NCBI RefSeq assembly: GCF_001612665.1
Contig: NZ_BDAX01000030.1
Coordinates: 62,001 to 126,000, forward strand
DNA length: 64,000 bases
Direction: 5' to 3'
DNA from: Nocardia alba NBRC 108234
Lineage (GTDB): Bacteria > Actinomycetota > Actinomycetes > Mycobacteriales > Mycobacteriaceae
In this document: positions 1 to 7,945 of the stretch, piece by piece
Position numbering within the stretch: the stretch's first letter is position 1
How the letters are laid out: every line of letters starts with the position of its first letter
Notes under the pieces: generated by a model
What the model saw: only the letters and a program-made list of their open reading frames with translations
Told to the model about the DNA's origin: nothing
Database searches by the model: none
Program-made: the position numbers and the translations under genes

Positions 1-2
1 TC

Positions 3-545
3 GACGCCGCCGGTGGGCGCGCGATTCTCTACGGGCATTCCTCCGGCGCCGCGCTGGCGCTCGAGGCAGCGGCCCGGATGCCGGACAAGATCGACAGGGT
101 CGTGATCTACGACGCCGCCTATGTGCACGACGAGGTCGAGCGGGCGTCGTATGCCGAGCTGGCCGCGACGGTACGCGCGCTGCTGGCCGAGGCGAAGAAC
201 GCACGAGCGCTGAAGACATTTCTGCGTGGGATCGGAATGCCGAGCGTGTTCGTCGCGCTGCTACCGCTGTTCCCCGGCTGGACAACGATGAAGGCGCTCG
301 CTCCCACCCTGATGTACGACATCGCGATCACCGAGGCACGTCCCCCGGTGGAGCGGTTCGAGCGCATCCAGGTGTCGGTGAATGTCGTTGTCGGAGAGAA
401 GAACCCACCCGGCATGCATCAGGTTGCCCGGGAACTCGCCGCGGCGATTCCCCACGCGAGCCATCAGGTGCTGTCGGGGCAGGACCACATGGTCAGCGCC
501 AAAACGCTGCTGCCCGTTCTGACGAATCCCGTTCCCCCCGAATGA
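3..545 (+). CDS. alpha/beta hydrolase (5' truncated by window edge)
   Basis: The reading frame is open from the first base of the window, so the N-terminus lies outside it. The visible 180 residues begin just before a classic nucleophile elbow, Y-G-H-S-S-G (residues 10-15 of the visible part), followed by helix A-L-A-L-E-A-A-A. Near the C-terminus G-Q-D-H-M supplies a plausible catalytic histidine. This is the serine-hydrolase half of an alpha/beta hydrolase (esterase-like); the oxyanion-hole strand is missing. No substrate can be inferred. The stop TGA at 543-545 is 19 nt from the end of the convergent STAS gene. Confidence 0.8.
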   Translation, partial: DAAGGRAILYGHSSGAALALEAAARMPDKIDRVVIYDAAYVHDEVERASYAELAATVRALLAEAKNARALKTFLRGIGMPSVFVALLPLFPGWTTMKALAPTLMYDIAITEARPPVERFERIQVSVNVVVGEKNPPGMHQVARELAAAIPHASHQVLSGQDHMVSAKTLLPVLTNPVPPE

Positions 546-563
546 ATCCGGGTTCTCCCCTGT

Positions 564-1031
564 CTACATAGTTGTCCAGGAGACCGTCGGGATGGATCGC
601 GGGAGCGAACCTGCGGCGGCCAGAGCATCGGTCCGGCTGGAGTAGACGGGCAGCCACTCGGTGAGGCCGGCGGCGACGATGATCCGATTGGTGACCGAGG
701 GAACGGGATTCACCACGCTCATGCGCAGCTCGCTCTGCTGAGCGCGGGTCGCCATGTCGAGGATCGCCCGGCAGGACATGAACGTCACGTCCCTGAGGTC
801 GATCACCAGATGGTCCGACCCCGCCGCCGCGAGGACGGCATCGTCGAGAATGCCACGCCACTGGGACAGGTTGCAGGCGTCGATCTCGCCGCGCACATGC
901 ACGACAGTCGCCGCGTGCCGACGGGTGACCTCGGCGCGCAGCGCGCAGTTGGTTTGGTCGACCCGCGAGATTTGATCGCCATGGCTGGAATGGGTGTTCA
1001 CGAGTGCCCGATCCTCGACACCGGCAGGCAT
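564..1031 (-). CDS. STAS-domain anti-sigma factor antagonist-like protein
   Basis: A 155-residue protein with a C-terminal STAS fold: strand V-V-H-V-R-G-E-I-D, then L-V-I-D-L-R-D-V-T-F-M-S before the helix that carries the phosphorylated Ser in SpoIIAA/RsbV proteins. The usual D-S-S-G is replaced by M-S-C-R, so a serine is still available. About 35 residues before the STAS part are not conserved in any way I can recognise. In this family the unphosphorylated protein binds the RsbW-type kinase and frees the sigma factor. Start chosen at the ATG at 1031; an in-frame ATG at 1124 is the alternative. The role fits the SigF module at 6.4-8.9 kb, though it is separated from it. Confidence 0.72.
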   Translation of the reverse strand: MPAGVEDRALVNTHSSHGDQISRVDQTNCALRAEVTRRHAATVVHVRGEIDACNLSQWRGILDDAVLAAAGSDHLVIDLRDVTFMSCRAILDMATRAQQSELRMSVVNPVPSVTNRIIVAAGLTEWLPVYSSRTDALAAAGSLPRSIPTVSWTTM

Positions 1032-1212
1032 ACACACTGCGCCGACCGATCCTGGTGGCTCAAGATCGGCTGGTGGCTCCATTTCAACACGAGCGCATCG
1101 AGAGTGCCACCGATTGTGATGCATCCGATGCGCGTGGAGTCGCGGTCAGTGGCAGCCGGTGACGGCGGCGGCGGCGCGACGGGCACAGCCACCGCCGCCT
1201 GTGAAACGACCG

Positions 1213-1246
1213 CGGGTCATCGGTCCGATGAAGGACCGATGACCCG
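1213..1246 (-). terminator. hairpin terminator after csbD-like gene
   Basis: Perfect 14-bp stem: CGGGTCATCGGTCC (1213-1226) pairs with its reverse complement at 1233-1246 around a 6-nt loop. It lies 15 nt beyond the stop codon of the leftward CsbD gene. No clear U tract, as is common in actinobacteria. Confidence 0.75.
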
Positions 1247-1260
1247 TGCGGCATGGCCGG

Positions 1261-1434
1261 TCAGTCGCGGAAAGCGTCCTTGACCTTCTCGCCCGCGTCC
1301 TTCAGGTTCGACTTGGTCTGCTGGCCGCGACCCTCGTTCTCGAGATCGCGGTCGTCGGTGGCACGGCCGGTCGCTTCCTTGGCCTTGCCGGCCAGCTCAT
1401 CGGCCTTGTTCTTCGCCTTGTCAGCGATACCCAT
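1261..1434 (-). CDS. CsbD family stress protein
   Basis: A 57-residue, highly charged, Lys/Glu/Asp/Ala-rich protein starting M-G-I-A-D-K-A-K-N-K and continuing with D-E-L-A-G-K-A-K-E-A-T-G, the CsbD-family signature. CsbD of Bacillus subtilis is a general-stress (SigB) protein of unknown biochemical role, probably intrinsically disordered. The ATG at 1434 is preferred over the upstream frame opening at 1464 because GAAAGGA sits 7 nt ahead of it. A SigF-type promoter lies about 70 nt upstream and a strong hairpin just downstream, so it is a monocistronic stress gene. Confidence 0.88.
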   Translation of the reverse strand: MGIADKAKNKADELAGKAKEATGRATDDRDLENEGRGQQTKSNLKDAGEKVKDAFRD

Positions 1435-1502
1435 GTCATTCCTTTCAGGCTGTTTCTCGACCATCTGGTGGTCGCGGGCCGTCCTGGGGACCCATTGACG
1501 GC

Positions 1503-1527
1503 CTACCCGGGTCCGTCAGGTGCAAAC
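1503..1527 (-). promoter_or_regulatory. SigF/SigB-type promoter of csbD
   Basis: On the minus strand GTTT (1527-1524) is followed after exactly 15 nt by GGGTAG (1508-1503). The consensus for actinobacterial SigF/SigB promoters is GTTT-N15-17-GGGTAT/C/A. It sits about 70 nt before the CsbD start. Match read directly; use by the local sigma factor is inferred. Confidence 0.68.
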
Positions 1528-1559
1528 AGGCGCGGCGCCCTGGGTGAATAATCGAGCGC

Positions 1560-2246
1560 ATGATCCAACGGGACGACGCATCCAGGGCCGAGCGCGCTCT
1601 TGTCGAGCGCGTGATCGGGGTGGGCGACTCGTTGACCGTCGGCCGCTTCCGGTTTCGATTCGCCACCCGGCAATGGGAATGGTCCGACGAGGTCGCGCGG
1701 ATGCACGGCTACCAGCCCGGCACGGTGCCGACGACCGAGATGCTGGTGTCGCACAAGCACCCTGACGATCGAGATCGGGTCGCGGCGATGATCACCTCGG
1801 TCGAAGACAGCGGGGCGTTCTCCAGCCACCACCGCATCATCGACACGCGTGGCCTCGTCCGTGATGTGCTGGTCGTCTCCGAGCCGATCACCGACCTGGA
1901 CGGGACGGTGATCGGCACCGAGGGCTACTACATCGACCTGTCCGACACCGCGGCCGAATACCGGCGCGAAGCGCTCGACGCCACCCTGCCGGGACTGCTG
2001 GAGGCGCGCGTGGTGATCGAGCAGGCGAAGGGCGCGTTGATGCTCGCCTACGGCGTCAACGCCGACCAGGCGTTCCGGGTGCTGCGCTGGCGCTCGCAGG
2101 AGACCAACGTGAAGCTGCGCGCCATCGCCGAACGCGTGGTGGCCGAACTGCCGACCGTGGCCGGCGACGAGGTGCGGTTGCGCACCCGGCTCGACCACGT
2201 CCTGTTGACCGCGCACGAAGGCGCCCAGGTGGACTCTGTCGGTTAG
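1560..2246 (+). CDS. PAS and ANTAR domain protein
   Basis: 228 residues. An N-terminal PAS domain (about residues 25-130: F-R-F-A-T-R-Q-W-E-W-S-D, H-P-D-D-R-D-R-V, and the G-Y-Y-I-D-L-S-D end strand) is followed by a C-terminal ANTAR domain (about 145-205: R-V-V-I-E-Q-A-K-G-A-L-M, V-N-A-D-Q-A-F-R-V-L-R, L-R-A-I-A-E-R-V-V). ANTAR domains bind paired RNA hairpins and act as antiterminators; PAS domains sense small molecules or redox state. Such PAS-ANTAR proteins are numerous in Nocardia and mycobacteria and mostly unassigned. I saw no ANTAR target hairpin pair nearby. It converges on the lipase gene 18 nt away. Confidence 0.88.
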   Translation: MIQRDDASRAERALVERVIGVGDSLTVGRFRFRFATRQWEWSDEVARMHGYQPGTVPTTEMLVSHKHPDDRDRVAAMITSVEDSGAFSSHHRIIDTRGLVRDVLVVSEPITDLDGTVIGTEGYYIDLSDTAAEYRREALDATLPGLLEARVVIEQAKGALMLAYGVNADQAFRVLRWRSQETNVKLRAIAERVVAELPTVAGDEVRLRTRLDHVLLTAHEGAQVDSVG

Positions 2247-2264
2247 TAGCCGCCCGCGAGTTCG

Positions 2265-3191
2265 CTACGAGACCGGACCCACGAACGGAAGCACCGGGCG
2301 GCAACTCGCGGGCGCGATGTCGCGCCCCGCCAAGGCCGCGACCACCACGCCGATCGCCACCGGGTCCGCGGTGAGTTCGTAGTGTTCGGTGTAGTCCTGG
2401 GCACACAGGTCCTGTAGCAGGATATTGCGAACATTGGGGCCCGCGAGCATCCCGGTCTCGTAGGGGGTCGCTATCTGGTCGTAGCGGGTGACAATCGTGG
2501 TGAAGTCGACATCGGGCGCCACGGCGGGGTCCGGGTTGATCTTGCGCAGATACGGTGAGCCGTAGGTGAATTGGCACGGACCACACTGCGGCGTGATCGC
2601 CTCGTCCAGGGCGGGAACGGCAGCGAGGACCTGAGCGAACATCGACTGGATCCCGCTGAGTGTGGTGCCGTGGAACGGGGCCGCCATCGCGACGTAGTCA
2701 TCGATCCGGGACGCGCCACCCAGATGGTTGATGTAGTAGAACGGGATCGCGCCGCCCATCGAATGGCCGACGAGGTCGACTCGGGCAGCACCGGTGGCGG
2801 CCAGGACTCGGTCGATGAACGCTCCGACCTGAACGGCGCTCTCCTCGATCGGCGTCACGGCGCCCACCGGCCCGAGCTGTCCCGTGCCGTAGGTGGTGCT
2901 GAAAACGCAGTAGCCCTCGGAAACCAGAACAGGCGCGAGCGTGTTCCAGGTGACGGTCTGGTTGCTGAGACCGTGCAGCAGGACCACCGGCTCCGGGTGC
3001 GCCGGATCGGGGCGGCAATGCCAGTCGTTCGCGCCGGGTGGTGCGGTGTCCGGCGCGAGGAACTGGGCCGCCAGCCCGCCGAGGTAGCTGTAGGACGGCG
3101 CCGGTTCCGGTTCGGCGACGGCGGGCGAAGGATTCGACAGCGAGACGATCGCCGCCACCGACACGGCGATTCGAGCTGGCCAGCCTGACAT
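2265..3191 (-). CDS. secreted lipase/esterase (alpha/beta hydrolase)
   Basis: 308 residues with an export signal: A-R-I-A-V-S-V-A-A-I-V-S-L hydrophobic core and a likely cleavage after A-V-A at residue 26. The oxyanion-hole segment V-V-L-L-H-G-L-S-N precedes the nucleophile elbow G-H-S-M-G-G (Ser144). The pattern (H-G near residue 73, strand Y-C-V-F-S, elbow, E-H-Y-E-L near the end for the histidine) matches actinobacterial class-2 / triacylglycerol lipases. Start at ATG 3191, where AGGAGC lies 7 nt upstream; earlier in-frame ATGs would put the signal peptide far from the N-terminus. A 24-bp perfect palindrome lies 32 nt before the start. Confidence 0.88.
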   Translation of the reverse strand: MSGWPARIAVSVAAIVSLSNPSPAVAEPEPAPSYSYLGGLAAQFLAPDTAPPGANDWHCRPDPAHPEPVVLLHGLSNQTVTWNTLAPVLVSEGYCVFSTTYGTGQLGPVGAVTPIEESAVQVGAFIDRVLAATGAARVDLVGHSMGGAIPFYYINHLGGASRIDDYVAMAAPFHGTTLSGIQSMFAQVLAAVPALDEAITPQCGPCQFTYGSPYLRKINPDPAVAPDVDFTTIVTRYDQIATPYETGMLAGPNVRNILLQDLCAQDYTEHYELTADPVAIGVVVAALAGRDIAPASCRPVLPFVGPVS

Positions 3192-3223
3192 GTGTGCTCC
3201 TGATTCATCCACAGATCGGCGCT

Positions 3224-3247
3224 CTATGACCGACCGGTCGGTCATAG
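3224..3247. promoter_or_regulatory. 24-bp perfect palindrome, probable TetR-type operator of the lipase gene
   Basis: The half-site CTATGACCGACC (3224-3235) is followed with no spacer by its exact reverse complement (3236-3247). The T-G-A-C-C-G-A-C-C core is of the type bound by TetR-family repressors. It overlaps the expected promoter position of the leftward lipase gene. No regulator gene is adjacent. Confidence 0.7.
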
Positions 3248-3397
3248 GGTAGCTCGCCGATCCCCCGCGGTCGACCGACCGGATCTCGACCACAGACTGG
3301 ATGCCGATAATCGTGCTCCCGCACAACATTCGCGCTGTCGATCGTTTCTCGACCGCGGCTGCACGGTCGAGGCCGGTCAGCACAGCAGGGCTGCGCC

Positions 3398-3781
3398 CTA
3401 TCGACGCGATGCGAGTGCGGGGCGCGGTGACACAGCGGTCCGGCAGGCCCAGCCGGAATCGAGCGGAGCGAGGGTACCCCGAAGGATCGGCGGCGGGGGC
3501 ACGACATCAGGTCCGGGCGGGCCCGGCGGGGCGGGCACGGGATCACCGGGACCGGGCGGAGTCGGCGGTGCGGGTACCGGATCGGGACCGGGCGGACTCG
3601 GCGGCGGGGGCACCGGGTCCGGACCGGGCGGACTCGGCGGCCGAGGAATCGGATCCGGACCGGGCGGGCTGGGCACCGGGTCGCCGGGGTTCGGTGGGAA
3701 CGGGTCCGGTGCGGGGCCCGGCGGTGCGGGGTCCGGGGGTGTGGGCACCGTGGCCGACTCGGTGCGCTCGATCGCGAACAT
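3398..3781 (-). CDS. short proline-rich protein of unknown function
   Basis: 127 residues. After M-F-A-I-E-R-T-E-S comes a run of about 90 residues made almost only of Pro, Gly, Asp, Ala and Val, in repeats of the form P-G-P-D-P-V-P-x-P-P. The C-terminal 30 residues differ (P-L-D-S-G-W-A-C-R-T-A-V-S). There is no signal peptide or membrane segment. An excellent ribosome-binding site, AGGAGG 5 nt before the ATG at 3781 (an extra ATG directly precedes it), argues that the frame is translated; no other frame here has one. Function unknown. The repetitive DNA (3480-3740) is prone to polymerase errors. Confidence 0.55.
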   Translation of the reverse strand: MFAIERTESATVPTPPDPAPPGPAPDPFPPNPGDPVPSPPGPDPIPRPPSPPGPDPVPPPPSPPGPDPVPAPPTPPGPGDPVPAPPGPPGPDVVPPPPILRGTLAPLDSGWACRTAVSPRPALASRR

Positions 3782-3842
3782 CATCGCCTCCTGTTCTCGG
3801 TGTTGCGATGGGCGCACGACGTTGGGCACCCATGAAAGGCCA

Positions 3843-3909
3843 CGACGCAGGTCGAGCGCGCACCGCGATGACGTCGTTGGCATCGTGACAGTGCGCTCGA
3901 CCTGCGTCG
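3843..3909. repeat. long inverted repeat between katE and the proline-rich gene
   Basis: Arms CGACGCAGGTCGAGCGC (3843-3859) and its exact reverse complement (3893-3909), 17 bp, around a 33-nt loop that itself holds CGATG/CATCG. It could terminate katE (stop at 4045) or be the remnant of a small mobile element. No flanking duplication is evident. Confidence 0.6.
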
Positions 3910-4044
3910 AGGTAACTCCGGTGTCGACACCGTCCTGCGAAAGCGTGGCTGAGCCGGTTCTTCGGCGCCCGTTCCGCATTCGGCCGATCGCCACAGTCGG
4001 AGGATGCCCGCAACCTCGCAGTCGAAACGGCGACACGACACCGA

Positions 4045-6192
4045 TCAGGAGTCGCCTTCCAGACGCGCCCACGCGCGATGCTCGCCCAAGTCGGTGAGCA
4101 GTCCGCTGGTGGCCGCGCTGGAATCGGCGACGGTGACGCCCGGTGCGTCGGAGTCGATGTCGTTGCGCGCCAGCGCCGAGACCGCGGCGCTGACCGCGGC
4201 GATCGCCTTGCCGTGTCGCCACATCTCCTCGACCAGCAGGTTCACTCTCGGATCCGCCGCGGCGGCCAGCAACAGCACACCGTCGAACTCGACCGAGCGC
4301 ATCGTGGCGAAAGTCCGTGCCACCGGTACACCGTCGAGGACGCCGCCACGTGCCGCGACGACCATCGGCCGCACGCCTGCTTCTTCCAGCGCGGTCGAGA
4401 CCTCGCGCACCGTATCGCCCGAGGTGGTGTCGTCGACCAGCACGGCGACCACCCGCCCGTCCACCGGAAAACTGCCGTGTCGCTGTGACAACGCCGGACT
4501 CGGCGCGAGGTCGACGGTGTCGCTGTTCGGGGCGGGCTTGTCGAGCCCGAGTTGCCCGGCGACGTAGACGGCCAGCTCGTCGTCGACATTGACCAGCATC
4601 TGCAGAGCACGCTGCTGGATGGTCTCGGACTGGCACTTTCCGAGTTCGAACGAGAACGCGTCGGCCAGATGCCGCTGTTCACCGGCGCTCAGGCTGCGAT
4701 AGAACATGCGGGGCTGCGAGTAGTGGTCGGCGAACGACACCGAGCCCGCGCTGTCGGCCGACGTCCGCAGCTTCGCGGTCGGCGGCGGAATGGGCGTCGG
4801 CGACTCGACGTAGGCCTCGCCGGCGAAACTCGCCGCGTAGGGGCACCCACCGCCCAGCGAATTGGGTTTGTAGGCAGCGACTCCGGGATGCACCGCACCC
4901 TGGTGCATGCCGTCGCGGAACAGGTCGTTGACGTCCGTGTGCGGGGTGTTGATCGGCAGCTGGGTGAAGTTCGGGCCGCCGAGCCGACTGATCTGGGTGT
5001 CGAGGTAGGAGAACAACCTGCCCTGCAGCAGCGGGTCATCGGTGACCTCGATGCCAGGAACCAGGTGCGTCGGGCAGAAGGCGACCTGTTCGGTCTCGGC
5101 GAAGAAGTTCTCCGGATTGGCGGTGAGCCGCAAGGTGCCGATCGTCTGTACCGGCGCGAGTTCCTCGGGGACGAGTTTGGTCGGATCGAGCAGGTCGATG
5201 CCCTCGAAGAGCTGGTCGGGAGTATCAGGAAATACCTGCACACCGAAATCCCATTCCGGTGCCAGTCCCGCCGCGATCGAGTCGGCCAGATCCCGGCGAT
5301 GGAAATCCGGGTCGAATCCGGCCGTCAGCTGTGTTTCTTCCCACAGCATCGAATGCACGCCCAGACGCGGCTTCCAGTGGAATTTCACCAGACTGGTCGT
5401 GCCGTCCTCGGCGACCAGACGATAGGTGTGGACACCGAATCCTTCCATCATCCGCAGCGAACGCGGCAGCGCCCGATCCGACATATTCCAGAAGGTGTGG
5501 GCGGTCGCCTCGGTGTGCAGCGTGACGAAATCCCAGAAGGTGTCGTGCGCTGATTGCGCTTGCGGGATCTCCCGATCCGGCTCCGGCTTCCCGGCATGGA
5601 TCACATCGGGGAATTTGATCGCTTCCTGGATGAAGAACACCGGAATGTTGTTGCCGACCAGGTCATAGACCCCTTCGCCGGTATAGAACTTCACCGCGAA
5701 ACCCCGGGTGTCGCGCACCGTGTCGGCCGACCCGCGAGAGCCCAGCACCGTCGAGAACCGGACGAAGACCGGGGTGCGCGCGTCGGCGGCCAGGAACTTC
5801 GCGCGCGTGAGCGACGCGGCGGCGCCATTGGCGACGAACACACCGTGAGCTGCGGTGCCGCGCGCGTGCACGACCCGCTCGGGGATGCGTTCGTGATCGA
5901 AGTGGGTGATCTTCTCGCGCAGGTGGAAGTCCTGGAGCAACGTCGGGCCGCGCGGACCCGCCTTGAGCGCGTGATCGGTGTCGGCCACGCCCGCACCCTG
6001 CGGAGTGGTCAGCCGGGGGCCCTGCTGGGCGCGCACGCTCGCGTCACCGGGAATCGGCGCGCCGGTGGGACCGCGCAGCGCCGGCCCTTCCTGATCGGCC
6101 GCCGGACCCGCCTGCTCACACGGTGTTCCGGCGTCCTCGTCGGGGGGAGTCGGCGGATGCGTGAATTCGGGCGGAATATCGTGGTCGGTCAT
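4045..6192 (-). CDS. katE: large-subunit monofunctional catalase (HPII type)
   Basis: 715 residues, the length of clade 2 catalases, which carry an extra C-terminal flavodoxin/DJ-1-like domain. The distal histidine region reads R-V-V-H-A-R-G-T-A-A-H-G; the distal asparagine region D-L-V-G-N-N-I-P-V-F-F-I; the proximal heme tyrosine is in R-L-F-S-Y-L-D-T-Q. The last 150 residues (G-R-V-V-A-V-L-V-D-D and after) are the class-1 amidotransferase-like domain. It disproportionates hydrogen peroxide in the cytosol and is typically a stationary-phase or general-stress enzyme. A one-mismatch SigF-type promoter lies 66 nt upstream, and it is divergent from the rsbW-sigF pair. Confidence 0.95.
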   Translation of the reverse strand: MTDHDIPPEFTHPPTPPDEDAGTPCEQAGPAADQEGPALRGPTGAPIPGDASVRAQQGPRLTTPQGAGVADTDHALKAGPRGPTLLQDFHLREKITHFDHERIPERVVHARGTAAHGVFVANGAAASLTRAKFLAADARTPVFVRFSTVLGSRGSADTVRDTRGFAVKFYTGEGVYDLVGNNIPVFFIQEAIKFPDVIHAGKPEPDREIPQAQSAHDTFWDFVTLHTEATAHTFWNMSDRALPRSLRMMEGFGVHTYRLVAEDGTTSLVKFHWKPRLGVHSMLWEETQLTAGFDPDFHRRDLADSIAAGLAPEWDFGVQVFPDTPDQLFEGIDLLDPTKLVPEELAPVQTIGTLRLTANPENFFAETEQVAFCPTHLVPGIEVTDDPLLQGRLFSYLDTQISRLGGPNFTQLPINTPHTDVNDLFRDGMHQGAVHPGVAAYKPNSLGGGCPYAASFAGEAYVESPTPIPPPTAKLRTSADSAGSVSFADHYSQPRMFYRSLSAGEQRHLADAFSFELGKCQSETIQQRALQMLVNVDDELAVYVAGQLGLDKPAPNSDTVDLAPSPALSQRHGSFPVDGRVVAVLVDDTTSGDTVREVSTALEEAGVRPMVVAARGGVLDGVPVARTFATMRSVEFDGVLLLAAAADPRVNLLVEEMWRHGKAIAAVSAAVSALARNDIDSDAPGVTVADSSAATSGLLTDLGEHRAWARLEGDS

Positions 6193-6257
6193 GGTTTTCG
6201 TCGTCCCTTCGTCGCACTCGGGAATTCGGGGAATCGGCCTGCCAGCTCTCCGAGGGA

Positions 6258-6282
6258 CTACCGCGTTATCGGCCGCGCAAAC
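6258..6282 (-). promoter_or_regulatory. candidate SigF-type promoter of katE (one mismatch)
   Basis: On the minus strand GTTT (6282-6279), exactly 15 nt, then CGGTAG (6263-6258), one base off GGGTAG. The distance to the start codon (66 nt) resembles that of the csbD promoter. Weaker than the csbD match. Confidence 0.42.
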
Positions 6283-6373
6283 AGCGGTTCGGTCTCGGCT
6301 CGACGGGTAGGCGGCACCTATGGAAATAGGAGCGATAACGAGTGGCCCGGCGATAACCCGAAATGAGCTCGAG

Positions 6374-6400
6374 GCGTGACCCGGCGGTTACGGGGTAACC
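6374..6400 (+). promoter_or_regulatory. candidate SigF-type promoter and small palindrome before rsbW
   Basis: GCGT (6374-6377), 15 nt, GGGTAA (6393-6398): a minimal GNNT-N15-GGGTA match with a poor -35. The -10 lies inside the palindrome GGTTAC-N3-GTAACC (6386-6400). It is 33 nt ahead of the GTG start. Suggestive only. Confidence 0.35.
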
Positions 6401-6432
6401 TCCCACAAACAGTGGTGGACGAGGGAGGTGGC

Positions 6433-6870
6433 GTGCGGGCTCGAGATCGCGACACCGCTCCCCGCTCGAGAACTGTCGGGTTCCAGGTTCCCGCCGAGAT
6501 CGACCAGCTGAGTATGGTGCACGCACTCGCTGAGACGGTGCTGCTCGTCGGCGGTTTCGCACTCGACGAGGTCACCGATCTGCTGCTGGCCCTCGACGAG
6601 GTCGCCACCGCGTTGATGCTGGTCGCGACACCGGACTCACTGCTCGACTGCTCGTTCACCGGTGCCGACGGCGTGCTCGGCGCCCGCGTGAGCACCCTGG
6701 CACGCGAGCCCGCCGCCCTCGACGAGCAATCCTTCGGCTGGCACGTCGTCGCGACGCTCACCGACGCGCTGCGCACCGACTACGCGGGATTCGACGCGGC
6801 CCGCGGCGGCTACCCGACCACGGTCGAATTCGGCTGGATCCGGCGGTTGCACGGACCTACCAAGTCGTGA
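6433..6870 (+). CDS. rsbW: RsbW-like anti-sigma factor (HATPase domain)
   Basis: 145 residues from the GTG at 6433, which has GGGAGGTG just upstream; an ATG further upstream (6376) would add unrelated residues. The N-box-like helix reads L-L-L-A-L-D-E-V-A-T and the C-terminal part has S-F-G-W-H-V-V-A-T-L, matching the F-G-W-x-V-L segment of the mycobacterial RsbW/UsfX lineage. The canonical D-x-G-x-G lid is not evident. The family binds and inhibits a SigB/SigF sigma factor and phosphorylates a STAS antagonist. It is 97 nt upstream of the sigma gene, as in the mycobacterial rsbW-sigF pair. Confidence 0.82.
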   Translation: MRARDRDTAPRSRTVGFQVPAEIDQLSMVHALAETVLLVGGFALDEVTDLLLALDEVATALMLVATPDSLLDCSFTGADGVLGARVSTLAREPAALDEQSFGWHVVATLTDALRTDYAGFDAARGGYPTTVEFGWIRRLHGPTKS

Positions 6871-6897
6871 CCATCGCGCACTAGCCTCGTGGATAGG

Positions 6898-6923
6898 GCA
6901 TAGCCCCGGGTCCCGGTGGGTAC
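6898..6923 (+). promoter_or_regulatory. candidate internal SigF-type promoter of sigF
   Basis: GCAT (6898-6901), 16 nt, GGGTAC (6918-6923). The -10 is perfect, the -35 only minimal. It lies about 45 nt before the sigma factor start and could give autoregulation apart from rsbW. Confidence 0.4.
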
Positions 6924-6967
6924 CCCATGAACACATCCGCAACCGCCTGGAAGTGAGGCAAGTAGCG

Positions 6968-7807
6968 ATGACATGGGAATCAACGACAGTTTCGGACGAC
7001 CGCACGACCGCCCGGCGATCCCGTTCGGACGGCGACAGCTACGACAACATCGAACCGTGGTTCGACAAGCTGCGGGCGCTCCCGCCCGGCGACGCGCACC
7101 ACGACCTGCTGCGCGCCCAGGTCATCGAACTGTGTCTGCCGCTCGCCGACCATATCGCCCGCAAGTTCAACGGCCGAGGCGAACAATTCGACGACCTCGA
7201 GCAGACCGCGAGGGTGGGACTGGTGCTCGCCGTCGACCGCTACGACGTGACCCGCGGCTCCTCCTTTCTGTCCTTCGCGATCCCGACGATCATGGGTGAG
7301 GTGCGCAGGCACTTCCGCGATCGCACGTGGGCGGTGCGGGTGCCCCGACGGCTCAAGGAGATCCAGCTCAGAATCGGGCCGGCCACCGAGGAACTGTCGC
7401 AGCGGTTCGGGCGGTTCCCCACCGCGCACGAACTCGCCCACGAACTCGACGTCGACCTGGTCGAGGTCACCCGCACGCTGGTCGCGGGCAACGGCTACCA
7501 GACCAACTCCATCGACGGCATCACCCACGACGGCCGCGACAACTCCACCCAGCCGATCACCGACACGCTCGGCAGTGACGAGCCCTGCTATCAACTCACC
7601 GAGGACGCGATGGCGGTGCGCCCGCTGATCGCCGCGCTGCCCGCCGAGGAACGGCAGGTGCTGATCATGCGGTTCTACGAGTCCCAGACGCAGGGCCAGA
7701 TCGCGGCTCAACTGGGCGTCTCCCAGATGCAGGTCTCGCGGATTCTGTCGCGGACCCTGTCCTTGCTGCGCGATCAGGCACTCGCCGAACCGACGCCGAC
7801 TCAGTGA
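6968..7807 (+). CDS. sigF: SigB/SigF-family RNA polymerase sigma factor
   Basis: 279 residues with regions 2, 3 and 4. Region 2 has L-P-L-A-D-H-I-A-R-K-F, D-D-L-E-Q-T-A-R-V-G-L and S-F-A-I-P-T-I-M-G-E-V-R-R-H-F-R-D; region 3 L-S-Q-R-F-G-R-F-P-T; region 4 ends in the helix-turn-helix Q-G-Q-I-A-A-Q-L-G-V-S-Q-M-Q-V-S-R. These are the hallmarks of the sigma-70 group 3 stress factors, and the sequence is close to M. tuberculosis SigF. ATG 6968 is chosen; a GTG at 6953 is in frame. It directs transcription from GTTT-N15-17-GGGTA promoters, several of which can be read in this window. Confidence 0.92.
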   Translation: MTWESTTVSDDRTTARRSRSDGDSYDNIEPWFDKLRALPPGDAHHDLLRAQVIELCLPLADHIARKFNGRGEQFDDLEQTARVGLVLAVDRYDVTRGSSFLSFAIPTIMGEVRRHFRDRTWAVRVPRRLKEIQLRIGPATEELSQRFGRFPTAHELAHELDVDLVEVTRTLVAGNGYQTNSIDGITHDGRDNSTQPITDTLGSDEPCYQLTEDAMAVRPLIAALPAEERQVLIMRFYESQTQGQIAAQLGVSQMQVSRILSRTLSLLRDQALAEPTPTQ

Positions 7808-7945
7808 CAGCGGCGCCCGCGCGTGCCAAAATTGTTCCAGGTTGAGACCTCCAGCCGACCCCGGTCCTCGTCAGTCGCCGCCACCGTGTCGGCCGATGCC
7901 TCCTCGGCACCGAAGATCGGAAATTCCTGTCGCGCGGGAGGTTCT

